Source: Aporhodopirellula aestuarii (GTDB lineage Bacteria > Planctomycetota > Planctomycetia > Pirellulales > Pirellulaceae). Taken from it: a stretch of DNA of 38,875 nt. Both the position numbers and the translations under genes were made by a program. The notes beneath the pieces were generated by a model. It did no database searches and had not been told where the DNA came from. It saw only the letters and a list, made by a program, of their open reading frames with translations. The stretch covers positions 291,655 to 330,529 of the forward strand of contig NZ_JAMQBK010000008.1 in NCBI RefSeq assembly GCF_023701485.1, given 5' to 3'. Each line of letters starts with the position of its first letter. Position 1 is the stretch's first letter. Of the stretch, positions 27,740 to 36,120 are shown one piece after another.

Positions 27740-29209
27740 TCAAATGATCGCGTGGATCGGTTCGACTTCTTCGACACCGACCAGTTTTTGATCCAAGCCG
27801 CTGTAGAAATACGAGAGGTGGTTGGGATCAAGGCCCATCTGGTGCAAGATCGTCGCGTGCAGGTTTTTGACATGCAGCGGGTTGTCGACCGCGACGCTGC
27901 CCAGTTCATCGGTGGTTCCGTAACTGATCCCGCCTTTGATGCCACCGCCCGCCATCCACATCGTGAATCCGTACGAATTGTGATCACGACCGCTGCCTTT
28001 GGCGTATTCCGCGGTTGGTTGGCGGCCGAATTCGCCGCCCCATACGACGAGGGTTTCGTCGAGCAGTCCGGTGCGTTTGAGGTCGGTTAGGAGCGCGGCA
28101 ATCGGTTGATCGGTGGCACCGGCGTGTTTGTTGTGGTTGACTTCCAAATCGCCGTGGGCGTCCCAGTTGTCATCGTTATGCGCGCCGCCTGAGTAGAGCT
28201 GGATGAAACGCACGCCGCGTTGGACGAGTCGCCGGGCGAGCAAGCAGCGCGTGCCGAAGTCGGCGGTCTTCGACTGGTCGATTCCGTAAAGGGCTCGCGT
28301 TTCGGCGGTTTCGTCGGACAAATCGACCGCTTCGGGAGCCGCTGATTGCATGTTGTAGGCGAGTTCGTAGCTGCTGATCCGTGACGCGAGCGACTCTTCG
28401 TTGCCGTGGCTGGTCAGATGCCGTTGGTTGGCGATTTGAATCGAATCGATAATGCGACGCTGCGCGGCGGGAGTCAGATCGCTGGGCGGGGCCAGATCCA
28501 GGATCGGGGCTCCCTTGGTGCGGAACACGGTGCCTTGGTAAGTCGCCGGCATGTACCCGCTCGACCAGTTTTTGGCGCCGCTGATCGGGCCGCCGGTCGG
28601 ATCGAGCATCACGACGAAACCCGGAAGGTTTTGGTTTTCACTGCCGAGTCCATACGTCAGCCACGAACCCAGTGCAGGGTTGCCCGACAGGATTTTGCCG
28701 CTGTTCATCATCAACATCGCCGAACCGTGGATTGGTGAATCGGCGGTCATCGAATGCAGGAACGCGATGTCGTCGACATGCCGAGCGATGTTGGGGAACA
28801 GCGTGGAGACGTGTTTGCCGCATTCTCCGTATTGATGGAAATCCCAGCGAGGTTCGACGATCCGTCCGCCGGCTTTGTGGCCGCCACGGCCGAAGGTTTT
28901 GACGTCAACCGTTTTGCCGTCCATGCCTTTCATGGCGGGTTTGTAGTCGAACGTGTCAATATGGCTCGGCCCGCCGTACATGAACAGGAAAATGACCGAT
29001 TTCGCTTTGGGGGCAAAGTGCGGCGGTTTGACGGCCATCGGCCCCGCCGATTGCGCCGGATCCGCGGGCCCGCCGGGCGTGTTCGCTGACGCGGAGCTAA
29101 AAAAGCCGTCACGGCCGAGCATCCCGCTCAGCGCCGCCGCACCAAATCCCGCACCGGCTTCCCAAATGAATTCGCGGCGAGTGCGACCACAGAATGATTT
29201 CGAAGTCAT
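27740..29209 (-). CDS. Solitary DUF1501 protein with Tat signal
   Basis: A 489-residue DUF1501 (alkaline-phosphatase-like superfamily) protein. ATG 29209 starts a twin-arginine signal (TRREFIWEAGAGFGAAALSG). Family motifs include FLFMYGGPSHIDTFDYKP, HNDDNWDAHGDLEVNHNKH, VVWGGEFGRQPTAEY and GRDHNSYGFTMWMAGGG. It is only distantly similar to the DUF1501 protein at 15911. No DUF1549/1553 partner is adjacent: the upstream gene, nadA, is divergent. The frame stays open to 29347, but that stretch translates the CCCAGCTCCC repeats and is not believable protein. Confidence 0.92.
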   Translation of the reverse strand: MTSKSFCGRTRREFIWEAGAGFGAAALSGMLGRDGFFSSASANTPGGPADPAQSAGPMAVKPPHFAPKAKSVIFLFMYGGPSHIDTFDYKPAMKGMDGKTVDVKTFGRGGHKAGGRIVEPRWDFHQYGECGKHVSTLFPNIARHVDDIAFLHSMTADSPIHGSAMLMMNSGKILSGNPALGSWLTYGLGSENQNLPGFVVMLDPTGGPISGAKNWSSGYMPATYQGTVFRTKGAPILDLAPPSDLTPAAQRRIIDSIQIANQRHLTSHGNEESLASRISSYELAYNMQSAAPEAVDLSDETAETRALYGIDQSKTADFGTRCLLARRLVQRGVRFIQLYSGGAHNDDNWDAHGDLEVNHNKHAGATDQPIAALLTDLKRTGLLDETLVVWGGEFGRQPTAEYAKGSGRDHNSYGFTMWMAGGGIKGGISYGTTDELGSVAVDNPLHVKNLHATILHQMGLDPNHLSYFYSGLDQKLVGVEEVEPIHAII

Positions 29210-29300
29210 GGCAGGTGTGGGGGAGGGAGCGGTGGGCGTGCTTTGGTGCAATACGGTGGAGGGCAGTAGATAGTCTACAAGGTTTTTGCGGAGGAAGTTT

Positions 29301-29421
29301 TGGGAGCTGGGAGCTGGGCGCTGGGAGCTGGGCGCCTGTGCTTGCACAACTCCCCCGTCCCCCGTCCCCTTACTCCCAGCTCCCCTACTCCCAGCTCCCC
29401 AGCTCCCAGCTCCCCCTACTC
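29301..29421. repeat. Clustered AGCTGGGAG / CTCCCAGCT repeats forming a large inverted array
   Basis: The left block (29301-29335) contains three GGGAGCTGGG-type units. The right block (29351-29421) contains CTCCCAGCTCCC units interspersed with CCCCGTCC. The blocks are complementary and can fold on each other across about 15 nt (GTGCTTGCACAA). The array sits between the divergent starts of the DUF1501 and nadA genes, so it may affect their transcription or be a dispersed low-complexity element. Confidence 0.8.
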
Positions 29422-29515
29422 AAAACTCGGCAGTTTATGAAATCGGCTGCGGGGGGTAGAATGAAAGCGGTGACGTGCCCCATCCTCACCCTCACGCCCG
29501 CATCTGAAGAAATCG

Positions 29516-30736
29516 ATGACTGATCCAGCTCCCAACGCATCCTCCGTTTCTCCGCAGATGCCCGTGCTTCCCGCCCAACCAGAGGGCGCCGGGGATGCGG
29601 CAACCGCTGTTGCGAGCGACGCCACCTTGCCACTGGCTCCGTACAAGACGCTCAGCGAACCGGTGTTGCGTGAACGGATCGAAGCGGTCCGGAAGGAATT
29701 CGGCGAAGAACTGCTGATTCTCGGCCACCACTACCAGCAAGATGACGTGATCGCCCACACCGACTTGCGCGGTGATAGCTACCAGTTGTCAGAGATGGCG
29801 GCGAGCAGCGGGAAATGCCGAACGATCGTTTTCTGTGGTGTCCACTTCATGGCCGAAACCGCTGACATTTTGGCCAACCGGCCCGATCGGGTGGAAGCTC
29901 GCGGCGGACGTCGCGTCGATGTCTTGCTGCCCGATATGGCTGCGGGATGTTCGATGGCGGACATGGCCGGGATTCGGCAAGTCGAAGCCGCTTGGGCGGA
30001 CATGGGCGAAGTGATCGATACCGAACAAGTCATCCCAGTGACGTACATCAACAGTGCCGCCAGCCTGAAAGCGTTCTGTGGGCGTCATGGTGGGATCGTT
30101 TGCACCAGCAGCAACGCCCGCGCCGTGCTCGAATGGGCATTCGAACGTGGCCAGAAAGTGTTCTTCTTCCCCGACCAACACCTCGGACGAAACACTGCGC
30201 TCGGGATGGGGATCACCGAAGAAGAAATGCCGGTGTGGGATCCGTACGCTTTGGAGATGGGCGGCAACTCGGACGAGCAAATCGAAAACGCCCGCGTGAT
30301 TTTGTGGAAGGGCCACTGCAGCGTCCATCAAATGTTCCGCCCCGAACACGTCGCCAAGTTCCGCGCCGAGCATCCGGGGATCAAGATTTTGGTCCACCCG
30401 GAATGTCCGCGAGACGTCAACGACATTGCCGACATCAGCGGCAGTACGGGCAAAATTATCAACACGGTGAAATCGGCCGAGCCGGGAACGAAATGGGCGA
30501 TCGGTACCGAATTGCATCTCGTCAATCGCCTTAAAGCTGAACACCCCGAGCAAGAGATTCACTTCCTCAGCCCGGTGGTTTGCATGTGTGCAACGATGTA
30601 CCGAATCGATCTGCCGCATCTTTGCTGGACGCTCGAAAACCTTCGCGACGGAAATCTGGTCAATCAAATCCGCGTCGAAGATGAAACGATGAAGTGGAGC
30701 TTGATCGCGTTGGAACGAATGTTGGCGGTTAAGTGA
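29516..30736 (+). CDS. nadA: Quinolinate synthase NadA
   Basis: NadA condenses iminoaspartate with dihydroxyacetone phosphate to quinolinate, in NAD synthesis. The 406-residue product has the three-domain fold with GHHYQQDDVI, GDSYQLSEMA and VFCGVHFMAETA. The likely [4Fe-4S] ligands are C145 (AAGCSMAD), C268 (WKGHCSVHQMF) and C356 or C358 (VVCMCATM). It belongs to the longer form of the family, with an N-terminal Ala/Pro-rich tail (1-40). The DUF423 gene overlaps its stop by 4 nt. No nadB or nadC is in the window. Confidence 0.95.
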   Translation: MTDPAPNASSVSPQMPVLPAQPEGAGDAATAVASDATLPLAPYKTLSEPVLRERIEAVRKEFGEELLILGHHYQQDDVIAHTDLRGDSYQLSEMAASSGKCRTIVFCGVHFMAETADILANRPDRVEARGGRRVDVLLPDMAAGCSMADMAGIRQVEAAWADMGEVIDTEQVIPVTYINSAASLKAFCGRHGGIVCTSSNARAVLEWAFERGQKVFFFPDQHLGRNTALGMGITEEEMPVWDPYALEMGGNSDEQIENARVILWKGHCSVHQMFRPEHVAKFRAEHPGIKILVHPECPRDVNDIADISGSTGKIINTVKSAEPGTKWAIGTELHLVNRLKAEHPEQEIHFLSPVVCMCATMYRIDLPHLCWTLENLRDGNLVNQIRVEDETMKWSLIALERMLAVK

Positions 30737-31197
30737 GCGAAACGCCGGAGCAGATCGACTCAGCGAACGGCGACCGCCAGCCCTGTTGTGACTTAGGCTC
30801 GGCGATGTTGCCGATCGCCGCGATTGCGGGAATGCTCGCAGTATTGATTGGCGCGTTTGGAGCCCATGGTTTACCGGATTGGTTGGCCCGCTATTCGATG
30901 GACGATGAAACGCTCACCCGGCGATTGGCCCAGTTCGATACCGGTGCCCGTTACCACTTGGCTCATGCGATCGTGTTGCTGGTCATGGTTGCGTTGCCTC
31001 TTCGACACGGGCGTTTATTCTCGTGCAGTTTTGCGTTGATTGTGGCGGGGATCTTTTTTTTCTCCGGCAGTCTTTATTTGCTTGTCTTGACCAACACCAC
31101 GTGGCTGGGAGCGATCACTCCGATTGGCGGTGTGTGCTGGATCGTAGGTTGGTGTCTGTTGGCCTTGCTGAAGGTTTTGCCGCGGACAATTCGCTGA
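30733..31197 (+). CDS. DUF423 small membrane protein
   Basis: A 154-residue inner-membrane protein of the DUF423 family with about four transmembrane helices. The signatures are IGAFGAHGLPDW, FDTGARYHLAHAIVLL, FFFSGSLYLLVLT and LGAITPIGGVCWIVGW. The GTG start (30733) overlaps the nadA stop (GTGA), so it is probably translated by coupling. The function is unknown. A decayed copy of its C-terminal part lies about 800 bp downstream. Confidence 0.9.
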   Translation: MSETPEQIDSANGDRQPCCDLGSAMLPIAAIAGMLAVLIGAFGAHGLPDWLARYSMDDETLTRRLAQFDTGARYHLAHAIVLLVMVALPLRHGRLFSCSFALIVAGIFFFSGSLYLLVLTNTTWLGAITPIGGVCWIVGWCLLALLKVLPRTIR

Positions 31198-31236
31198 ATC
31201 GGTCGGTCCGGTTTGGCTTCCATGATGATTTTGAAA

Positions 31237-31405
31237 TGCCGGAACTGCGCTTCGCTTGTTCCGGCCTACGTTTGTTGGGCAGTTTCGGCGGGTGAAGTAG
31301 GCCGGATCACGGAGCGTAGCGACGCTGCTCCGGCGACGGCCTGGATGCGGCAACGATAGTAATTTTGGACTGCCGGAACGTCCCTGCACTTGTTCCGGCC
31401 TGCGT
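31237..31405. repeat. Palindromic repeat family B, units 1-3
   Basis: Unit 1 (31237-31270) is TGCCGGAAC, a CTTCGCTT core, then GTTCCGGCCTACG; its ends pair over 8 bp. Unit 2 (31297-31337) is GTAGGCCGGATCA, GGAGCGTAGCGACGCTGCTCC, then GGC. It is inverted relative to unit 1, so CCGGCCTAC and GTAGGCCGG face each other. Unit 3 (31371-31405) is a diverged copy of unit 1. The arrangement resembles bacterial REP/BIME elements. Confidence 0.8.
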
Positions 31406-31624
31406 CTGGTTGGGCCGGGATTTCATTGTTCACGGATTGCAGCCAATGTGGCCCACCGAGGCCACTCGCAGCATTGAGGGTTACTGGCATGAGAATGCCC
31501 ACCCGAACTTCAAGAGCTGATACAACCATTGCCGGGGCCTCAAATGCGCCGGTTCACAGCCAAGCCGACACCAAAGCCCCGAAGGCCCGATACAACTCCG
31601 CAATCACTGGGCACGTCTTTCTAT

Positions 31625-31683
31625 GTGGCCGAACGCTCCGCGGTCGGTAGGTTAGCGATTCCGACCGCGGAGCGTTCGGCCAC
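31625..31683. repeat. Perfect 23-bp inverted repeat with 13-nt loop
   Basis: The arms at 31625-31647 and 31661-31683 are exactly complementary and start GTGGCCGAACGCTCCGCGGT. The loop is TAGGTTAGCGATT. It lies between family-B units but has a different sequence, so it is a third palindrome type in the window. Confidence 0.9.
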
Positions 31684-31703
31684 TCTCTTTTGGCCTGAGC
31701 GAA

Positions 31704-31811
31704 GTAGGCCGGATCAAGGAGCGTAGCGACGCTGCTCCGGCAACGTCATGGGTGCGGCTATGATGATAAATATTGGATTGCCGGAACTTCGCTTCGCTTG
31801 GTCCGGCCTAC
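31704..31811. repeat. Palindromic repeat family B, units 4-5
   Basis: Unit 4 (31704-31745) is almost identical to unit 2: GTAGGCCGGATCA, then AGGAGCGTAGCGACGCTGCT. Unit 5 (31779-31811) is close to unit 1: TGCCGGAACTTCGCTTCGCT, then TGGTCCGGCCTAC. The pair has inverted outer ends, as units 1 and 2 do. Confidence 0.8.
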
Positions 31812-31835
31812 TTGAGCTGCGGGACGAGGAAATTT

Positions 31836-31952
31836 GTTTTTTCCGGTAGCCGTTTGTTCTCGCGATCGCGGCACGCTTTTGCTCGGCAAGATTACCCCGG
31901 TCGGGGGCGTGGGCGGGATCGCCGGTTGGTTTTCGCTTTTTTTAGAACGCAT
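31836..31952 (+). pseudogene. Decayed DUF423 C-terminal fragment
   Basis: Bases 31836-31860 read FSGSRLF, as in the FSGSLYL of the intact gene at 30733. After a net 2-nt loss the homology continues in another frame as LLLGKITPVGGVGGIAGW, matching WLGAITPIGGVCWIVGW. The upstream part of the gene is missing, replaced by repeats. It looks like the relic of a second DUF423 copy, or of a duplication involving the repeats. Confidence 0.7.
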
Positions 31953-32105
31953 TGGTGTCGCTTCGGTTGAGGCGGGCGAATCAAACTGTCGACGTCAGCA
32001 TGGAAATTCCGGGCCTTCGAGCCTTGTGTCCGTCGACCCGTCGCGTAAAAAGTTTGCACCCCGACCGCTCGTCGAGACTCAAACGAGTTCGTACAATTTG
32101 GCCTT

Positions 32106-33113
32106 ATGGAAACGATGACCGAAGATCCACCGCTGACATTCCCGTCAATTTGGCGTCACAAACACTTGTTGGATCTCGAGCGACTGCGGTCGGACGAGCT
32201 TCACGCGATTTTGAAGACGGCCCAAACGCTCAAAGAGTTGACCGACGGGTGTCGGCGAAAATTGTCTCTGTTGTCGGGCAAAACGTGTGCGAACCTGTTT
32301 TTTGAAAACAGCACGCGGACCCGAAACAGCTTCTCATTGGCTGCCAAACGGCTCGGTGCGGACACTGTTGAATTCAGCAGTTCGGGTAGCAGCGTCGCGA
32401 AAGGCGAAACGTTCGTCGACACGGCCAAGACCATCGAAGCGATGGGGGTCGATTGGGTGGTGACACGCCACTCCACGCCGGGCACGCCACACCTGCTCGC
32501 ACGCGAACTCAAGTGCAGTGTTCTCAACGCGGGCGACGGCCCGCACGAGCATCCGACGCAAGGTTTGCTCGACATCCTGACGATTCTGCAGCACCGCGGA
32601 CCGTCGAACTGGACCAGTGACGAGGTCGATCCGAGCGAGTTGTTGGCTGGGATGACGATCGCGATGGTCGGCGATATCGCTCACAGCCGAACGGCCCGGA
32701 GCAACATCTGGGGGCTGAAAGCGCTCGGTGCCAAGGTCATCATCTGTGGCCCGCCGACTTTGGTCAGCCATCGCTGGGAAGAGATCGGTTTCGAAGTCGC
32801 CCACCGTTTAGATGACATTGTTCAACACTGCGACGTTTTGAATCTGTTGCGGATCCAGTTTGAGCGGCAGTCCACGCGTCCATTCCCGAGTGTCCGTGAG
32901 TATGCGGCGTTGTATGCGATGAACGGCGACCGGATGCGGCGAGCAAAAGATAACATCCTGATCATGGCACCCGGACCGATTAATCGTGGTGTCGAGATCA
33001 CGCCTGAAGTCGCTGACGGTCCACACTCCGTGATCCTCGAACAGGTTACCAACGGCATCGCAGTGCGGATGGCCGCACTCTGGTTGCTGGCCGGTGCAAA
33101 CGATCAATTGTGA
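32106..33113 (+). CDS. pyrB: Aspartate carbamoyltransferase catalytic subunit
   Basis: PyrB joins carbamoyl phosphate and aspartate, the first committed step of pyrimidine synthesis. The 335-residue product has the carbamoyl-phosphate loop FFENS69-T-R-T-R73-NSF (often Pro where Asn 68 is), the [11 protein letters not shown] segment with K99, H149-P-T-Q152, and the C-terminal GPINRGVEI. It is followed at 85 bp by a dihydroorotase homologue that lacks metal ligands. This matches class A aspartate transcarbamoylases, in which PyrB assembles with an inactive PyrC'. An ATG at 32115 is an alternative start. No pyrI is seen. Confidence 0.95.
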   Translation: METMTEDPPLTFPSIWRHKHLLDLERLRSDELHAILKTAQTLKELTDGCRRKLSLLSGKTCANLFFENSTRTRNSFSLAAKRLGADTVEFSSSGSSVAKGETFVDTAKTIEAMGVDWVVTRHSTPGTPHLLARELKCSVLNAGDGPHEHPTQGLLDILTILQHRGPSNWTSDEVDPSELLAGMTIAMVGDIAHSRTARSNIWGLKALGAKVIICGPPTLVSHRWEEIGFEVAHRLDDIVQHCDVLNLLRIQFERQSTRPFPSVREYAALYAMNGDRMRRAKDNILIMAPGPINRGVEITPEVADGPHSVILEQVTNGIAVRMAALWLLAGANDQL

Positions 33114-33198
33114 ACGGATCAATGGTGAACTAGCCATTCCGAATGGAACTGACCCGAACGAACCGAACCGAACACGCTAACCCATCTCATTGCCGCCC

Positions 33199-34530
33199 AT
33201 GTCATTCCGCACCCCGACGCCCTACCAACCGATCGTGATCGACGGTGGGCGAGTGATCGACCCGGCTCACGGCGTCGACCGCATCGCTCGATTGCTGATC
33301 GTTGATGGTCACATCGCGGCGATTGATCCGAGCGATGGGGATGTGCCCGGTGACGCGCACTGGATCGATGCCCGCGAACGCATTGTCACGCCAGGGTTCG
33401 TGGATCTCGGTGCGGAACTCCGGCAGCCTGGCCGCGAGGAAGACGAAACGATTCAATCGGGCAGCGACGCGGCATTGGCAGGCGGTTACACGTCGGTGCT
33501 CTGCTGCAGCAACACGAACCCTGTCATCGACTCCGCCGCCGCGGTGGAGTTGGTCACGCAGATTGCACAACGTGTCGGTGGCGTTCGCGTTTATCCGATT
33601 GCGTGTTTGAGTAAGGCCCGCGAAGCCGAACAGATGGCCGAATTGGCGATTCTCGCCGAAGCCGGAGCGATCGGATTCAGCGATTCGCCGCGACCAATGC
33701 CCAACGACGCCTTGCTCAAACGGGCGCTCGATTATTGCCGGATGTTTGACCTGCCGATCTTTGATCGCCCAGAAGTTCCGGGGTTGGCCGAAGGCGGTGT
33801 GATGCACGACGGGCAAGTTTCGTTGGTCCTCGGATTAAAAGGGTTGCCGACCGAAGCCGAGGATCTCGCGGTTGCTCGGGACGTCCGTTTGGCCGAAGCG
33901 ACGAAGGGTCGATTGCATGTCGGTCCGGTCAGCACGATGGGCGCGATCGACATGATCGGTCGAGTGAAAAACCGTGGTATCGGAATCACCGCCTCGGTCT
34001 GCCCGCACAACCTTCACGGCAGCGACGCGTTGTTGCGTTCGTTCGATTCGCGTTTCAAAGTCCATCCGCCGATGCGGAGCCCGGCCCACGTCGAGTCGTT
34101 GCAACAAGCGGTTGCCGACGGCACGATCGATGCGATTCAAACCGGCCACATGCCGCGAGCGGGCGAGAAAAAAGGCAACGATCTCGACGAAGCTCCGTTC
34201 GGCGCAGCGACGTTGGAAACGACGGTTTCCGCCGTCATCACCGACATGGTTCGCACCGACATTTTGTCGTGGTCGCGTGCCATCGAATGCCTATCGACGA
34301 ACCCTGCCAAGATCGCCAAATTGTCCGCCGGAACGCTCGGAATCGGTGCCCCGGCCGATGTCACGATCCTCAACCCGGAGTCATCGTATACCGTTCACGC
34401 GAGCGAATTTCTTTCGAAGTGTCAAAGCACTCCGATGGAAAATCGCGAGTTGTACGGTCGCGTGACGCACACCATCGTTGGTGGTCGGTTGTTGTTCGTT
34501 TGTGTGGAAGAGTCGGCGATCGTCGCCTAA
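33199..34530 (+). CDS. pyrC': Dihydroorotase homologue lacking metal ligands (PyrC'-type pseudo-dihydroorotase)
   Basis: The 443-residue product has the amidohydrolase fold of type I dihydroorotase: VTPGFVDL, ETIQSGSDAALAGGYTSVLC, and TLGIGAPADVTILNP. The metal and catalytic sites are altered. The HxH after PGFVDL is G71-A-E73, the expected His in the HxED region is D189 (IFDRPEV), the next His is G242 (LHVGPVST), and the late catalytic Asp is G316 (TGHMPR). It should therefore be inactive as an enzyme. In class A aspartate transcarbamoylase, such a subunit scaffolds PyrB, so I infer that role from its position behind pyrB. The ATG at 33199 is preferred over TTG 33190. Its stop overlaps the rnpA start by one base. 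Confidence 0.88.
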   Translation: MSFRTPTPYQPIVIDGGRVIDPAHGVDRIARLLIVDGHIAAIDPSDGDVPGDAHWIDARERIVTPGFVDLGAELRQPGREEDETIQSGSDAALAGGYTSVLCCSNTNPVIDSAAAVELVTQIAQRVGGVRVYPIACLSKAREAEQMAELAILAEAGAIGFSDSPRPMPNDALLKRALDYCRMFDLPIFDRPEVPGLAEGGVMHDGQVSLVLGLKGLPTEAEDLAVARDVRLAEATKGRLHVGPVSTMGAIDMIGRVKNRGIGITASVCPHNLHGSDALLRSFDSRFKVHPPMRSPAHVESLQQAVADGTIDAIQTGHMPRAGEKKGNDLDEAPFGAATLETTVSAVITDMVRTDILSWSRAIECLSTNPAKIAKLSAGTLGIGAPADVTILNPESSYTVHASEFLSKCQSTPMENRELYGRVTHTIVGGRLLFVCVEESAIVA

Positions 34531-34901
34531 TGACCGGTCACGAATTCCCCAAGTCGTTGCGGGTTTGCAAAGGCGACAACTTCACACGTGTACTCCGCCG
34601 TGGCGGATGCGCTGCCGATGGAACGCTCGTCGTTTTTGCGCTGCCTCGTGGTGCCGATTGCCTCGGCGAACCGACACGGCTGGGCGTAACGATTCCCAAA
34701 AAGACCGGCAACGCTGTCGTTCGCAACCAGTGGAAACGTTTGATCCGGGAATCATTCCGGACGCAACGATCGCTGATCCCCGACGGCTATGACCTCGTCG
34801 TGCGACCAAAGAAAGACGCGGTGCTGAAATGGTCTGTGATTCAGCGAGGCCTGCCTCGACTCGCGGTCAAAGCGATTCGGCGGATTAAGAAGTCGTCATG
34901 A
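34530..34901 (+). CDS. rnpA: Ribonuclease P protein component
   Basis: RnpA is the small basic protein that helps the RNase P RNA mature tRNA 5' ends. The 123-residue product has the family layout, with FTRVLRRGG near the N-terminus and the RNR signature region GNAVVRNQWKRLIRESFR. One Arg of the usual RNRxKR is Gln here. ATG 34530 shares its A with the TAA stop of pyrC' (TAATG), so reinitiation is likely. Its last 17 bp overlap the 3' end of the convergent glycosyltransferase gene. The usual neighbours rpmH and yidC are not in the window. Confidence 0.9.
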   Translation: MTGHEFPKSLRVCKGDNFTRVLRRGGCAADGTLVVFALPRGADCLGEPTRLGVTIPKKTGNAVVRNQWKRLIRESFRTQRSLIPDGYDLVVRPKKDAVLKWSVIQRGLPRLAVKAIRRIKKSS

Positions 34902-36108
34902 CTTTCGATTTTGCCGCGAGGGGATTTTGATTTTGATGTCGCTGCGATCGCCGCGCGACTCCTTCGCTCACGATCTCGGGAGACCGTTTCTTCGCATGAA
35001 TGCGATGCATCAGGTTTTCGTATCCGTCGACCATCGACACGAGTGATCCAGTATTCATCACCAGTTCGCGGCCGTTGTGACCCATCGTCGAACGTGAGCG
35101 GGGATCGTTCAGTAATTGATCGATGGCTGCGACGAATCCGTCGAGGTCTTCGCTTTCGACGAGCAAGCCGGTTTGGTTCGGGATGACCGTTTCGCGGATC
35201 GAACCGACGTCCGTGGAAACGACGGGGGTCGCACACGCGAGTGCCTCCAAGATCGATACCGGTGAGGCTTCATTGAGCGAACACAAGGTGAAGACGTCCA
35301 TCGCCGCGAGCAAACGCGGCGTATCCGAACGATTACCGAGCAAGTGCACCCGATCGGTTAAGCCGAGGCGTTCACGAAGCGGTTCGATCGTCTCCCGCTC
35401 GGGGCCTTCGCCGATAATCAACGTGTGCAGGTTCGGATGTTGTTCTTGAAGCCGTGCCGCGGCTTGCACCAACATCGCGTGGTTCTTTTCATGCCGTAGC
35501 GCCGCGACGAGTCCGATTACTTGAGCTTCGGGGAGCAAACCGAGTTCAGCGAAGACGGATTCACGTGCGTTGGGATCGGGACGGAAACGGTCGCAATCGA
35601 CACCATTTCGGATCACGTTGACTTTGGACGCGGGGAATTTTTCAAATTCCCGCAAAAACTCACCGTGTGAATCGGCAACACCAATGAACGCATCGGTGAT
35701 CGGAGTTAACAATCGGTTGAGTTTTCCGACGCCATCGGGCCATCCGGTCGAATGGAGTGCGCAAGCGATCACAGGGACACCCGCCAATTTTGCGGCGAGT
35801 CGTCCCCAAAACATCTTGTCGCCGGCTCCGACGGTGATCACCACATCGGCGCCGCGTTTCCGCAGCAATTTGGCGAGACGTGGAACCACCGCGATGTCGT
35901 ATTTTCCACCAATCAGATTCGAGTGCACCGGGAACTCGTCCGCGATTTCTTTGCCGAGCGGACCGGGCTCTTTGAGACAGATCACCTCGGGGCGGACGCG
36001 ATCAGGATCCATCCGCCGCATCAGATTGACGAGCAACGTCTCCGCACCGCCGACCGGCATCGAAGTGATGATGAAACAACATTTGAGAGCTTGGCTCGAT
36101 ACAGTCAT
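34885..36108 (-). CDS. Glycosyltransferase family 4 (GT-B fold)
   Basis: A 407-residue retaining glycosyltransferase. The N-terminal domain has the GGAE motif (MPVGGAETLLVNLMRRM). The C-terminal donor-binding domain has VIRNGVDCDRF, GLVAALRHEKNHAMLVQAA, LIIGEGPER and the EASPVSILEALACATPVVSTDVG stretch, where the two Glu of the E-x7-E motif bind the nucleotide sugar. It probably acts in exopolysaccharide, capsule or lipopolysaccharide synthesis at the inner membrane. It is 12 bp downstream of the deacetylase gene, so the two form an operon. The basic tail after residue 370 (KKRSPEIVSEGVARRSQRHQ) is variable. The ATG at 36108 is used. Confidence 0.9.
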   Translation of the reverse strand: MTVSSQALKCCFIITSMPVGGAETLLVNLMRRMDPDRVRPEVICLKEPGPLGKEIADEFPVHSNLIGGKYDIAVVPRLAKLLRKRGADVVITVGAGDKMFWGRLAAKLAGVPVIACALHSTGWPDGVGKLNRLLTPITDAFIGVADSHGEFLREFEKFPASKVNVIRNGVDCDRFRPDPNARESVFAELGLLPEAQVIGLVAALRHEKNHAMLVQAAARLQEQHPNLHTLIIGEGPERETIEPLRERLGLTDRVHLLGNRSDTPRLLAAMDVFTLCSLNEASPVSILEALACATPVVSTDVGSIRETVIPNQTGLLVESEDLDGFVAAIDQLLNDPRSRSTMGHNGRELVMNTGSLVSMVDGYENLMHRIHAKKRSPEIVSEGVARRSQRHQNQNPLAAKSKVMTTS

Positions 36109-36120
36109 ACGGCGAAAAGG

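Larger units (their letters stand above)
31198..32105. other. Repeat-rich spacer of about 900 bp between DUF423 and pyrB
   Basis: No intact gene is seen. The spacer contains five units of palindromic repeat family B, a perfect 23-bp inverted repeat (31625-31683), and a frameshifted DUF423 remnant (31836-31952). The pyrB promoter should lie in the last 100-150 bp. Short open frames here translate the repeats. Confidence 0.7.

Noticed and set aside
29210..29347. N-terminal extension of the solitary DUF1501 protein
   Set aside because: It would translate the CCCAGCTCCC repeats as Ser-Gln-Pro-Ala runs and push the Tat signal inside the protein. ATG 29209 is the sensible start.
31198..31830. CRISPR array or insertion sequence in the repeat-rich spacer
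   Set aside because: Units are palindromic, alternate in orientation, have irregular spacing and no unique equal-length spacers. There are no cas genes and no transposase.
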